From NCBI RefSeq assembly GCF_050434145.1, contig NZ_JBNPVX010000013.1, positions 1 through 64,000 on the forward strand: DNA of 64,000 nt. Reading direction: 5' to 3'. This document shows, piece by piece, positions 54,070-63,302 of the stretch. The position numbers were made by a program, and so were the translations under genes. Each line of letters starts with the position of its first letter. Positions within the stretch are counted from its first letter, which is position 1. The DNA comes from JAISST01 sp050434145. GTDB taxonomy: Bacteria; Fusobacteriota; Fusobacteriia; Fusobacteriales; Fusobacteriaceae. The notes below the pieces were generated by a model. It ran no database searches, had not been told where the DNA came from, and was given only the letters and a program-made list of their open reading frames with translations.

Positions 54070-55347
54070 ATGTATTCAACTCAAATGGAATCAGCAAAGA
54101 AAGGTATAGTTACTAAGGAAATGGAAATAGTGTCAAAGGATGAAAATATTACACAAGAAGAATTGTTGGAAAAAATTGCGAAAGGTAGTATTGTAATACC
54201 TAAAAATATCAATCATACAAATATTTATCCAGCAGGAATAGGAGCAGGATTGAGAACTAAAGTCAATGTAAATCTAGGGGTATCAGAAGATTGTTGTGAT
54301 TATTCTGGAGAAATGGAAAAAGTGAAAAAAGCAATTCATTATGGAACAGATGCAATAATGGATTTGAGCACATTTGGTAATACAAAGAAATTTAGACAAG
54401 AATTAGTGAAAAACTCTAAAGTAATGTTAGGAACTGTACCAATGTATGATGCTGTAGCAAAGTTAGGGAAGAACATAAAGGACATGACTGTAGATGATTT
54501 GTTCTCTGTAGTTGAGGAGCATTGCCAAGATGGGATAGATTTTCTTACAATACATGCAGGATTAAACCTTACTTGTGTGGATAGGTTGAGAAATACAGAT
54601 AGATTGACTAAGGTGGTAAGTAGAGGTGGTTCTATATTATTCCAATGGATGGTCACTAATGAAAAAGAAAATCCGTTTTATGAAAATTATGATAGGTTAC
54701 TTGAAATATGTAGGAAATATGATGTAACACTTAGCCTTGGTGATGGACTAAGACCAGGATCGCTTCATGACGCTACAGATGGACCACAAATACAAGAACT
54801 TTTGATATTAGGTGAATTAACAAAAAGGTCTTGGGAACAAGATGTACAGGTAATGATAGAAGGTCCAGGTCATGTACCGTTGAATGAAATAGCAGCTAAT
54901 ATGCAGCTTGAGAAAAAGTTATGCTACAATGCACCATTTTATGTCTTGGGTCCTTTAGTAACTGATATTGCACCAGGATATGACCATATTACTGGAGCTA
55001 TTGGTGGTGCTATAGCAGCCAGTCATGGAGCAGATTTTTTATGTTATGTTACCCCAGCAGAACATCTGAGATTACCAACTTTGGAAGATATGAAAGAGGG
55101 TATTATGGCTTCTAGAATAGCAGGTCATGCTGCAGATATAGCTAAAGGAATAAAAGGTGCTATTGATTGGGATAATAGAATGAGTAAACATAGAGGTGAT
55201 TTAAATTGGACTGGAATGTTTGAAGAGTGCTTAGATCCAGAAAAAGCAAAGGAGTACAGAGAATCGTCAGTTCCTAATGAAGATAATGTATGTACTATGT
55301 GTGGCGATCTGTGCCCAATGAAAAGATGCAATGAGATATTAAAATAG
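54070..55347 (+). CDS. thiC: Phosphomethylpyrimidine synthase
   Basis: Radical-SAM enzyme of 425 aa that turns aminoimidazole ribotide into the pyrimidine half of thiamin. Length fits the shorter clostridial-type ThiC without the N-terminal extension of proteobacteria. GSIVIPKNINH (about 38-48), DFLTIHAGLNLTCVDRL (about 158-174), SLGDGLRPGS (about 223-232) and EGPGHVPLNE (about 262-271) are conserved. The C-terminal cluster motif reads CTMCGDLCPMKRC, with a fourth Cys after the usual three. GGAGG lies 7 nt upstream. First gene of the riboswitch-controlled operon. Confidence 0.96.
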   Translation: MYSTQMESAKKGIVTKEMEIVSKDENITQEELLEKIAKGSIVIPKNINHTNIYPAGIGAGLRTKVNVNLGVSEDCCDYSGEMEKVKKAIHYGTDAIMDLSTFGNTKKFRQELVKNSKVMLGTVPMYDAVAKLGKNIKDMTVDDLFSVVEEHCQDGIDFLTIHAGLNLTCVDRLRNTDRLTKVVSRGGSILFQWMVTNEKENPFYENYDRLLEICRKYDVTLSLGDGLRPGSLHDATDGPQIQELLILGELTKRSWEQDVQVMIEGPGHVPLNEIAANMQLEKKLCYNAPFYVLGPLVTDIAPGYDHITGAIGGAIAASHGADFLCYVTPAEHLRLPTLEDMKEGIMASRIAGHAADIAKGIKGAIDWDNRMSKHRGDLNWTGMFEECLDPEKAKEYRESSVPNEDNVCTMCGDLCPMKRCNEILK

Positions 55348-55360
55348 AAGGTGAAGAGAA

Positions 55361-55570
55361 ATGATAAAACTAAATGGTGAAGAATTTCCAATAGATGGGG
55401 AGAAAGTTCTTTTTGATATAATAAAAACATTGGAATTGGATTGGAAGATAAATTTGGAAAGTACAGTAGTTGTTGTAAATGAACAATTGGTAAAAAAAGA
55501 AAATTGGAAAGATACAATTATAAAATCTGGAAATATAGTAGAAGTACTTTCTTTTGTATCAGGTGGATAG
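55361..55570 (+). CDS. thiS: Sulfur-carrier protein ThiS
   Basis: Ubiquitin-like protein of 69 aa ending in VSGG, the Gly-Gly tail that ThiF adenylates and that carries sulfur as thiocarboxylate. MIKLNGEEFPIDGEKVLFDI at the start and TVVVVNEQLVKKENW in the middle are family-typical. The gene follows thiC after 13 bp. Confidence 0.93.
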   Translation: MIKLNGEEFPIDGEKVLFDIIKTLELDWKINLESTVVVVNEQLVKKENWKDTIIKSGNIVEVLSFVSGG

Positions 55571-55654
55571 AGTATGAAATTAACCTATATTATGGAGTTT
55601 GAGTGTTAAAATAAATTTTATAATTAGTTATAATATAGTAAAATAGGGGGAAAA

Positions 55655-56431
55655 ATGGATAAGTTAGTGTTAGGAAATTATGAATTTCATAGTAGATTAC
55701 TTACAGGGACAGGTAAGTTTTCAGATAAAAATCTAGTAACACCAATGCTAAAGTCAAGTGGATCACAAATAATTACTATGGCTTTGAGGCGTGTAAATTT
55801 TAAAAATCCTAAAGAAAATATATTAAATTATATTCCAAAGGAAATAACCTTATTGCCAAATACTTCTGGATCTAGAACAGCAGAAGAAGCAATAAAATTA
55901 GCATATATTGCTAGAGAAGCTGGGTGTGGAAATTTTATAAAGATAGAAATTATAAAAGATTCTAAGTATCTGATGCCAGATAATTGGGAGACACTTAAGG
56001 CTACTAAAATATTAGCAGATGATGGTTTTGTAGTATTACCTTATATGATGCCAGATATTATAGTGGCTAAGAAACTAGAAGATGCAGGGGCATCAGCAGT
56101 AATGCCATTAGGGGCTCCCATAGGGTCCAATAAAGGTATATTGACAAAATATTTGATAGAAATGATATTGGAAAATAATAGAGTGCCAATAATAGTAGAT
56201 GCTGGAATAGGGAAGCCATCTGATGCAGCTATTGCTATGGAGATGGGATGTGATGCAGTACTAGTGAATACAGCCATAGCAACAGCACAAGATCCTGTGA
56301 GAATGGGAAGAGCTTTTTCATTGGCAGTAGAAGCTGGTAGAGAAGCATATTTAGCAAAACTTGCTGATGAAAATAAATATGCAGTAGCATCATCTCCTTT
56401 GACAGGATTCCTTTTTGGAGATGATGAATAA
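55655..56431 (+). CDS. thiG: Thiazole synthase
   Basis: Protein of 258 aa. FHSRLLTGTGKFSD (about 11-24), LPNTSGSRTAEEAIKLA (about 68-84) and VMPLGAPIGSNKG (about 149-161) are ThiG marks, with PIIVDAGIGKPSDAA (about 183-197). It builds the thiazole phosphate ring from deoxyxylulose phosphate, ThiS-thiocarboxylate and dehydroglycine. An 84-bp AT-rich gap precedes it; GGGGG lies 5 nt before the ATG. Its stop codon overlaps the start of thiH by one base. Confidence 0.96.
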   Translation: MDKLVLGNYEFHSRLLTGTGKFSDKNLVTPMLKSSGSQIITMALRRVNFKNPKENILNYIPKEITLLPNTSGSRTAEEAIKLAYIAREAGCGNFIKIEIIKDSKYLMPDNWETLKATKILADDGFVVLPYMMPDIIVAKKLEDAGASAVMPLGAPIGSNKGILTKYLIEMILENNRVPIIVDAGIGKPSDAAIAMEMGCDAVLVNTAIATAQDPVRMGRAFSLAVEAGREAYLAKLADENKYAVASSPLTGFLFGDDE

Positions 56432-57537
56432 TGGGATTTTATGAAGAATTATCAAAATGGAAAAATTTTGATTTTGATAAATATTTTTCATTGGTTACAG
56501 ATGAAGAAATATTAAAAAGTATAGATAAGGAGAAATTAACTGAGTATGATTATTTGAATTTGTTATCCCCAAAAGGTAAAAATCATTTGGAAACAATGGC
56601 ACAAAAGTCTTTAAAACTTACAAAACAGTATTTTGGAAATGTGATAGTGCTCTATTTACCCATTTATATATCGAATTATTGTACAAGTAATTGTATATAT
56701 TGTGGATTTTCTAAAAAAAATCATATAAAAAGAAGGCACATGAAATATGATGAGATAGAAGAAGAGGCAAGAGAAATAGCCAAAACAGGAATAGGGAATA
56801 TACTCCTTCTTACTGGGGAAGCTAAGGGATTGGTAGATAAAGAATATTTAAAAATGGCAATTGAAATACTAAAGAAATATTTTTATTCTGTATCAATGGA
56901 AGTAATGCCATTAGACGAAGAAGATTATCAATATCTTGTCCAAAGTGGGCTAGATGGTCTTACTATATATCAAGAAACTTATGATGAAAAGCGTTATAGA
57001 GAAGTGCATTTATCAGGTGAAAAAAGAAATTTTCTTTATAGATTGGAAACTCCGGAAAGAGGTGCAAAGGCTAAAATAAGGTCAATTGGAATAGGAGCTT
57101 TATTGGGATTGGGGAATGTAATGAGTGATGCCTTCAAAACAGGATTACATCTAAAATATTTGATGGATAATTATCCTAGCAGTGAATTTAGCATATCTTT
57201 TCCCAGAGTAAATGAAGCAGAAGGGAATCTAAGAGACAGCTATGTAGTAGATGACATTACTTTTGTGCAAATTATACTTGCTAATAGAATTTTTCAACCT
57301 AAAGCAGGTATTACTATTTCTACTAGAGAAAATCAAATGATGAGAGATAATCTTTTACATTTGGGAGTTACAAAATTTTCTGCAGGTTCTAGGACAGAAG
57401 TAGGTGGATATTCTCATGACAATGAATCTACTGCTCAGTTTGAAATTACTGATAAACGTAGTGTGGAAGAAATTGTAGTTGCAATAAGAAATAAAGATCT
57501 TGAAGTAGAATATAAAGATTGGGAGATATTAACATGA
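56431..57537 (+). CDS. thiH: 2-iminoacetate (dehydroglycine) synthase
   Basis: Radical-SAM protein of 368 aa. CTSNCIYCGF gives the cluster cysteines C84, C88 and C91. LLLTGEAKG (about 126-134) and LDGLTIYQETYDEKRYREVH (about 174-193) are ThiH motifs, with GVTKFSAGSRTEVGGYS near 322-338. It splits tyrosine to supply iminoacetate for ThiG, the oxygen-independent route that suits an anaerobe. The gene overlaps thiG by 1 bp and thiF by 4 bp. Confidence 0.95.
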   Translation: MGFYEELSKWKNFDFDKYFSLVTDEEILKSIDKEKLTEYDYLNLLSPKGKNHLETMAQKSLKLTKQYFGNVIVLYLPIYISNYCTSNCIYCGFSKKNHIKRRHMKYDEIEEEAREIAKTGIGNILLLTGEAKGLVDKEYLKMAIEILKKYFYSVSMEVMPLDEEDYQYLVQSGLDGLTIYQETYDEKRYREVHLSGEKRNFLYRLETPERGAKAKIRSIGIGALLGLGNVMSDAFKTGLHLKYLMDNYPSSEFSISFPRVNEAEGNLRDSYVVDDITFVQIILANRIFQPKAGITISTRENQMMRDNLLHLGVTKFSAGSRTEVGGYSHDNESTAQFEITDKRSVEEIVVAIRNKDLEVEYKDWEILT

Positions 57538-58079
57538 AAAAAATAGGGATAGCTGGAATAGGTGGCATAGGTTCCAATATAGCAGTGCAACTAGTACGAA
57601 GTGGAATTCGACAATTAACTTATGGTGATTTTGATGTGGTATCTAAATCTAATCTTAATCGTCAATTTTATTTTTATGATCAAATAGGAAAAAATAAAGT
57701 AGAAGCTTTAAAAGATAATTTGATAAAAATATGTCCCACTGGAGCTTTTAATTATGAATTGATAAGACTTGATAAAAAAAATATAAAGGATTTTTTTAAA
57801 GATTGTGAAGTGATAATAGAAGGATTTGATAATAGACTGTATAAAAAAATCCTTATAGAGACATTACTTCCATTAGGAAAAACAGTCATATCTGCTTCTG
57901 GTATTGGAGGATTTTCCTGTGATAATGTAAAAGTGAGAAAATTAGCATCTAACTTTTATGTGGTAGGAGATTTTGTATCTGATATAAAGATTGAAAAGAC
58001 TTATGGGCATAAGGTAGTATTGGTGGCTTCTCTTATGACAGAGTTAGTATTGAAGGAGTGTGGATATTTTGCGAAGTAG
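57534..58079 (+). CDS. thiF: ThiS-activating protein ThiF (short form)
   Basis: Protein of 181 aa. GIAGIGGIGSNIAVQLVRSG (about 5-24) is the nucleotide-binding loop, DFDVVSKSNLNRQFYF (about 33-48) the conserved Asp/Arg segment. It activates ThiS with ATP for sulfur transfer. It is shorter than E. coli ThiF and lacks the zinc-binding CxxC pairs, as in the small clostridial ThiF branch. ATG 57534 lies in an ATGA overlap with thiH and has GGGAGA upstream. Confidence 0.9.
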   Translation: MKKIGIAGIGGIGSNIAVQLVRSGIRQLTYGDFDVVSKSNLNRQFYFYDQIGKNKVEALKDNLIKICPTGAFNYELIRLDKKNIKDFFKDCEVIIEGFDNRLYKKILIETLLPLGKTVISASGIGGFSCDNVKVRKLASNFYVVGDFVSDIKIEKTYGHKVVLVASLMTELVLKECGYFAK

Positions 58080-58707
58080 AATAATAATACCTGATGGAAT
58101 ATATGGTATTACAGGAGATAATTTTTCTCATGGAAGAAGCAATTATTATTGTGTAAATGAGATGATAAAAGGTGGTATAAAAATAATTCAATATAGAGAT
58201 AAAATCAAATCTAAAGGAGAAAAAGCAAGGGAAGCAAAAGAAATTAGAGAATTATGTAAAAAAAATAATGTAATATTTATTATGAATGATGATATAGATA
58301 TAGCAATGTTAGTCAATGCAGATGGGGTACATATTGGACAAGATGATATGGATGTAGATGATGTGAGAAAATTAATAGGTGATAAAAAGATAATTGGACT
58401 TTCTACACATTCTAATGAAGAGGGACTGGCAGCTTATAATAATATAAATGTAGATTATATAGGAGTTGGTCCTATATTTCCTACAACCACTAAAGACAGA
58501 CAACCTGTAGGATTAGAATATTTGGAATTTGCAGTGAAAAATTTATTTTTACCTTTTATTGCAATTGGTGGAATAAAAGATTATAATATTAATGAGATCA
58601 TTTCTCGTGGAGCCAAAAGAATTTCTTTGGTAAGTGATATTATAGGTGCAGATGATATTTCTTCAAAGGTTTCCATTTTAAATAAGATGATATTGAAGGG
58701 ATATTGA
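58069..58707 (+). CDS. thiE: Thiamin-phosphate synthase
   Basis: TIM-barrel enzyme of 212 aa that joins the pyrimidine diphosphate to the thiazole phosphate. GIKIIQYRDKIKSKGE (about 34-49), FIMNDDIDIAMLVNADGVHI (about 69-88), GLSTHSNEEG (about 109-118) and GVGPIFPTTTKDR (about 132-144) are conserved. TTG 58069 is preferred over GTG 58060, because AAGGAG at 58053-58058 is 10 nt from the first and only 1 nt from the second. It overlaps thiF by 11 bp. Confidence 0.93.
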   Translation: MRSRIIIPDGIYGITGDNFSHGRSNYYCVNEMIKGGIKIIQYRDKIKSKGEKAREAKEIRELCKKNNVIFIMNDDIDIAMLVNADGVHIGQDDMDVDDVRKLIGDKKIIGLSTHSNEEGLAAYNNINVDYIGVGPIFPTTTKDRQPVGLEYLEFAVKNLFLPFIAIGGIKDYNINEIISRGAKRISLVSDIIGADDISSKVSILNKMILKGY

Positions 58708-58751
58708 GAAAATTTTATCTAAATATTTTAGTTTTGGGAGGTATTACAATA

Positions 58752-59873
58752 ATGAATATGACAAAATTTCTTGAGGATTTAGAAAAGTTAGTTAATATTG
58801 ATTGTGGAAGTAATACACCAGAGGGACTACAAAAGATAACAGAGTATTTTAAGGAAGAGCTATCAAAAACTTGGAAAGTAAAAATATATCCACAAAATGA
58901 TGGTAAAAATCCTGTATTAGTAGCAATGAACAGAGAAAGTGACGATATTGATTTATTAGTGCTTGGTCACAATGATACTGTTTATCCAAAAGGAACTATA
59001 GAGAAATGGAAATTTAATTCAGATGGCAAGAGAATTACAGGACCTGGAGTAGCTGATATGAAAGGTGGAGTTTTGTCAATGCTAGAAGTAGCCAATGAAT
59101 TTCGAAATGAAGATATAACAATAGGTATTGTTATGAATACAGATGAGGAAATTAGTTCGGTACATTCTAGACCAATAATAGAAGAAATTGGAAAACATGC
59201 AAAATATGCTATGATTTTTGAACCTTCAAGGCCAGGAGGAACAGCTGTAATAGGACGAAAAGGCCTTATTAAATATCAAGTTGAATTTACAGGAGTAACT
59301 TCCCATGCTGGAAGTTTTCCAGAAAAAGGAATAAATGCAATAGTAGAGTGTGCACATTGGATCACTGAGATTACTAGCCTTAATAATCTAGAATTGAAGA
59401 ACACTATTAATGTAGGTGTGATAGAGGGTGGAATGGGAGTAAATGTCGTTCCTGATTATGCAAGTATGAAGTTTGAAGGTAGATCTCATGAGATAGGATT
59501 TTTTGATGAAATAAAGAAAAAATTGGATGAATTAACTGCCAATCCAGTAGTAAAAGGAGTAAAAGTAAAGATTACTGAAATAGGTTATAGACCGCCATTT
59601 GTACCTAATGAACGTGGAATTAGATTGAGAGAAATGTTTGATGAATGTAAAAAAGAAATGGGCATATCTTATGATTGGGAAATCGTAGGTGGAGTTTCAG
59701 ATGGGAATTTTCTTAGTATATTAGGAGTAGGAGTGGTAGACGGACTTGGACCTACTGGTGGAGATTTTCATAATAAAAATGAATATTTGATAATTTCAAG
59801 CATTGAAGAAAGAATAAATCTTGCAAAGAATGTAGTAAGAAAAATTATTGCTGAAAAAATGGAAAATAATTAA
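58752..59873 (+). CDS. M20-family metallo-amidohydrolase
   Basis: Zinc hydrolase of 373 aa. LLVLGHNDTVYPKG (about 67-80) gives the first His and Asp, GPGVADMKGGVLSML (about 96-110) the bridging Asp, MNTDEEISS (about 127-135) the catalytic Glu pair, and EPSRPGG the next ligand. The dimerisation domain lies at about 175-285. It most resembles glutamate carboxypeptidases. Because it directly follows thiE (45 bp, GGGAGG upstream) and no terminator intervenes, it may be part of the thiamin operon. Some M20 enzymes deformylate breakdown products of thiamin (YlmB), so a salvage role is possible but not shown. A longer in-frame start at 58704 lacks a ribosome site. Confidence 0.85.
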   Translation: MNMTKFLEDLEKLVNIDCGSNTPEGLQKITEYFKEELSKTWKVKIYPQNDGKNPVLVAMNRESDDIDLLVLGHNDTVYPKGTIEKWKFNSDGKRITGPGVADMKGGVLSMLEVANEFRNEDITIGIVMNTDEEISSVHSRPIIEEIGKHAKYAMIFEPSRPGGTAVIGRKGLIKYQVEFTGVTSHAGSFPEKGINAIVECAHWITEITSLNNLELKNTINVGVIEGGMGVNVVPDYASMKFEGRSHEIGFFDEIKKKLDELTANPVVKGVKVKITEIGYRPPFVPNERGIRLREMFDECKKEMGISYDWEIVGGVSDGNFLSILGVGVVDGLGPTGGDFHNKNEYLIISSIEERINLAKNVVRKIIAEKMENN

Positions 59874-59968
59874 AAATAATTAAAAAACAATACAAATGCT
59901 AAAAATTTAATATTAAAAGGCAAAAAGTAGTAAAAAACAATGAAAGTAGTAAAATTTTGGTATTATAA

Positions 59969-59997
59969 AAAACTGGCTTATTATCTAAGCCAGTTTT
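59969..59997. terminator. Bidirectional terminator
   Basis: AAAACTGGCTTA (59969-59980) pairs perfectly with TAAGCCAGTTTT (59986-59997) across TTATC. It lies between the M20 gene (plus strand) and the enolase-superfamily gene (minus strand) and can end both transcripts. Confidence 0.85.
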
Positions 59998-60013
59998 AAA
60001 TATATAGCATTTT

Positions 60014-61153
60014 CTATTTGAAATATTCTATATTCGCAATTAATCCTTCATTTTCTAATTTTTCCAAATCAAGTACTAATGGTAACCCATGTTCTTCGGG
60101 TAGAATAAAATACCCATTTTCATACTTTGGTGCTAGTTTGAAATATGCATTGAGAGGACGACGTCTAGCAAGAAGCCATTCGGTCATTGCTTCACCCTCT
60201 ACAGTGGCAATGAATGCAGCACTTATCTGCGAATATCCACCTGATGACATTACTATATTATTTTTTTGTGCTAAGTCTCTTACATGAAACCAGTCCCCAA
60301 CTGACATTATTTTAGCTGGAATAGGTTGAAAATGCTTTACACCACTTTCTATTAATGGTTCAAATGAGTGAGCACAGCTAAAACATTCTCCAGTGGAAAT
60401 TTTAATTGGTGAATTATCGCATAAATTCTTAAATCCACTATAATCGAAAGTATTAATAGGTTCCTCAAACCATTCAATATCATATTGTTCTATTTTTTCT
60501 GCAAATATTAATGCATCTTTCCAATTCCATGCTTGATTGGCATCTACTAAAAGCTTTTTTTCTTTTCCTATTGTTTCACGAACAAGTTTTACTCTTTCTA
60601 TGTCCCTATTCATATCTTTTCCAAAATTAGTACCTACTTTCATCTTGATATAATTATAGTTTTCTTTGACATACTCAGTGGCTTCTTCAATAATTTCTTC
60701 ATTAGTGCTGTAGCAACTAATGCCGCTTGCATAAACTTTTACTTTATCTTTTTTTGCACCTAAAAATCTGTGAAATGGCATCTTTGATTTTTTTGCAAAT
60801 ATTCCATGAACTGCCAAATCAAACATTCCTACTTCTGATGCTTCCCTAGAATTGAAATTCATATTTCTAACTGACCAATACAGTCTATCATACCATTCTT
60901 TATATGTAAGAGTCTCACCAGTTAATACTTGAGGTAAAATCAATTTTGTCATATGGTTAGTACAACTTACCATTGCAAAATTTCCATCTGAGTCATAAAG
61001 TTTTAAAAATTTATCTAAAGGAACTTTATTATATGCTTTATTTGTGGTTCCATCTTGAAAAATATATTTGCTTGTAAGACTTCTAAAAGTGTATATTTCA
61101 GCTTTGGCAAATTTTATTTTTTTATCATCAATTATATTTGCTCTAAAAATCAT
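60014..61153 (-). CDS. Enolase-superfamily enzyme (mandelate racemase/muconate lactonizing type)
   Basis: Protein of 379 aa. The C-terminal barrel holds K170-x-K172 (IKMKVG), and the three metal ligands D204 (VDANQAW), E230 (FEEP) and E256 (TGECF), which define the superfamily. The usual mandelate-racemase His/Asp pair is not evident: the position after strand six reads FQPIPAKIMSVG, with Lys281 where the muconate-lactonizing branch has a second Lys. SSGGYSQISAAFIA follows without a His. It abstracts a proton next to a carboxylate of an acid sugar or dicarboxylate. As the last gene after the Tct transporter, it probably uses what that transporter brings in. AAGGAG lies upstream of the ATG. 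Confidence 0.85.
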   Translation of the reverse strand: MIFRANIIDDKKIKFAKAEIYTFRSLTSKYIFQDGTTNKAYNKVPLDKFLKLYDSDGNFAMVSCTNHMTKLILPQVLTGETLTYKEWYDRLYWSVRNMNFNSREASEVGMFDLAVHGIFAKKSKMPFHRFLGAKKDKVKVYASGISCYSTNEEIIEEATEYVKENYNYIKMKVGTNFGKDMNRDIERVKLVRETIGKEKKLLVDANQAWNWKDALIFAEKIEQYDIEWFEEPINTFDYSGFKNLCDNSPIKISTGECFSCAHSFEPLIESGVKHFQPIPAKIMSVGDWFHVRDLAQKNNIVMSSGGYSQISAAFIATVEGEAMTEWLLARRRPLNAYFKLAPKYENGYFILPEEHGLPLVLDLEKLENEGLIANIEYFK

Positions 61154-61230
61154 TTTGTGCTCCTTGTGTTTTATATTTTTATAGGGTGTTGTAAAACTAT
61201 TTACTGCTTTGTAAAATTTGACCTTGTAAT

Positions 61231-62724
61231 CTAACTTATTTTAGATTTGTTACCATTAAAAATAGGTTTAATTATTGGCCAAAGTACACTTAACAATGCA
61301 ATCATCAAGAAAAGTAGAGATAGTGGTCTTGTAAAAAATTCTGAATAACTTCCTCTAGCATAACTAACACCTTTTCTAAAATATCCTTCTAAATTTTTGG
61401 ATAAAATAAATGATAAAACCAGTGGACTAAGAGGAATTTCTGCAATGTTTAAGAAAATGCTTAAAAAACATAGTCCTAACATTACATAAATATTAAATTG
61501 GCTATTTGAAGTACCATATGCACCAATAAAACAAATTGTTAATATTACACTATATAAGTAATGATATGGAATTTTTAAAATATATGGAAACCATCTTTTG
61601 GTAAATGCCTGAATTAAAAATGTAAATATTGCACTTACTAAAACACATGCAAAAACCAGATTAGCAAATGTACCTTGTTGACTTATAAGCAATGGTCCTG
61701 GTTGTAAACCATGAATAGTTAACCCACTAAGTAACATGGCAGTAATGCCATCACCAGGGATTCCTAAGGCCATCATAGGAATCAATGCTCCACCAATAGA
61801 TGCGTTATTTGAAGTCTCAGATGCCCAAATACCTCCATCTGCTCCTTCGCCATATTCTTCTGGATTTTTACTACTAGCCTTCGCATGGCCATATGCAACC
61901 ATATTAGAAATACCAGCACCCATTCCAGGTAAGAATCCTATCCACAATCCTATAAAAAAAGATCGTATAATAGTACCTAATTCTTTTATTATATCTTCAA
62001 AATTAATTCCAAAACCTTTCATATTTCCAGAATTAGCTTCGGGCATTTTTGTTTGTCCCTTTGCATTATCTCTGATTATTTGGCATAGAGCAAACATTCC
62101 AAGCATTTGACATATAGTATTTATTCCTGAAAATAAATTTGTATTTCCAAATGTATATCTTTGCATACCAGTAATTGGGTCTAAGCCAATGCAACCGAGT
62201 AATAAACCAATACCTGCTGCCATGATTCCTTTGAATACATTTCCTTTTGAAAGGGCAGAAACTAATGTTATTGCACAAAAACATAGACTAAAATATTCCC
62301 AAGGACCTAATTTCAGAGCTAAATCTGCAATTATTGGGGATAGAAAGGTCGCTATTAATACTGAAAAAATTGTTCCAAAGAATGATGCAGTCATGCCAAT
62401 GGCTAATGCTCTAGAAGCACGTCCTTTTTTTGACATTGGATAAGCATCAAAACAAGTTGCAATAGCTGAACTTGATCCTGGAATACCAACAAGAGCTGCA
62501 GAAATAAATGCTCCAGAGACTCCCCCAACCCACATACTGAGTAGTAGAATGAATGACATTTGTGAGCTTAATCCAAAGGTGATCGGTAGTAATAAAGAGA
62601 TACCAAGTGTTGCTGAAAGTCCAGGTATTGCTCCAAAAATAATACCAACAGATACTGTTACCAGAATTATTAATAGATTTAATGGCTGGAAGCAAATTAA
62701 TATGGCTTGAATGTATTCATTCAT
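61231..62724 (-). CDS. Tripartite tricarboxylate transporter, large membrane subunit (TctA)
   Basis: Inner-membrane protein of 497 aa with about 11-12 helices. GAIPGLSATLGISLLLPIT (about 31-49), LVGIPGSSSAIATCFDAYPM (about 79-98) and FLPGMGAGISNMVAYGHAK (about 263-281) are TctA hallmarks; the repeated PG-x-x-x motifs mark the two halves. With TctB and TctC it imports carboxylates using an ion gradient. AGGAGG lies 9 nt upstream of the ATG. Gene order tctC-tctB-tctA then enzyme, all on the minus strand. Confidence 0.93.
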   Translation of the reverse strand: MNEYIQAILICFQPLNLLIILVTVSVGIIFGAIPGLSATLGISLLLPITFGLSSQMSFILLLSMWVGGVSGAFISAALVGIPGSSSAIATCFDAYPMSKKGRASRALAIGMTASFFGTIFSVLIATFLSPIIADLALKLGPWEYFSLCFCAITLVSALSKGNVFKGIMAAGIGLLLGCIGLDPITGMQRYTFGNTNLFSGINTICQMLGMFALCQIIRDNAKGQTKMPEANSGNMKGFGINFEDIIKELGTIIRSFFIGLWIGFLPGMGAGISNMVAYGHAKASSKNPEEYGEGADGGIWASETSNNASIGGALIPMMALGIPGDGITAMLLSGLTIHGLQPGPLLISQQGTFANLVFACVLVSAIFTFLIQAFTKRWFPYILKIPYHYLYSVILTICFIGAYGTSNSQFNIYVMLGLCFLSIFLNIAEIPLSPLVLSFILSKNLEGYFRKGVSYARGSYSEFFTRPLSLLFLMIALLSVLWPIIKPIFNGNKSKIS

Positions 62725-62736
62725 AAGTTGTTCCTC

Positions 62737-63183
62737 CTAAAATAGTATTCCAGTAGGCAATTGAATACTAAATCCTACTACAAATATTAAATATAAAAAA
62801 GTACTCACAGCAATCCCGTTTATAATAGCAATAATTGGATTAACTTTATGTTCACCTTTTAGTAAATATATAAATCCTATCATCGCAAAAGGGGTAGCGA
62901 TTTTGAAACCAATAATACTTAAAGAGAATCCATATATAAGCAATGATAGAAAACCAATAATTATTTTTTTTATGCCACCAGATGGAAAATAAGATTTTGT
63001 GTTGGCTTTGCCAGTTAAAATCAATCCTATGCAGCAGATTACAATGATTGAGATGGCTAAGATAGGCATCATTTTTGGACCTGGTTCGACTGCGTTTGGG
63101 ATTTTTCTTATTATTGTAGCTTGCCAAGCAAAAAACATACAAAAGATTAATCCAACAATTCCAGTAATTCTGTCTTTGTTCAT
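62737..63183 (-). CDS. Tripartite tricarboxylate transporter, small membrane subunit (TctB)
   Basis: Protein of 148 aa with four hydrophobic helices. The N-terminal first helix, the EPGPKMMPILAISIIVI stretch (about 33-49; P-x-x-P-x-x in the loop before helix two) and a C-terminal GFSIQLPTGILF are usual for TctB. It lies 12 bp before tctA and 119 bp after tctC, with AAGGAG upstream of the ATG. Confidence 0.88.
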   Translation of the reverse strand: MNKDRITGIVGLIFCMFFAWQATIIRKIPNAVEPGPKMMPILAISIIVICCIGLILTGKANTKSYFPSGGIKKIIIGFLSLLIYGFSLSIIGFKIATPFAMIGFIYLLKGEHKVNPIIAIINGIAVSTFLYLIFVVGFSIQLPTGILF

Positions 63184-63302
63184 GGAATCAACTCCTTAAT
63201 TTGATTATTATAAAAGGGACAACTCATATACTATAAAATTGTTGTTTTCAAAGTATGGTTATCCCATGAATAAACTTAATATGTTGTTAAATATTTTAGC
63301 AT

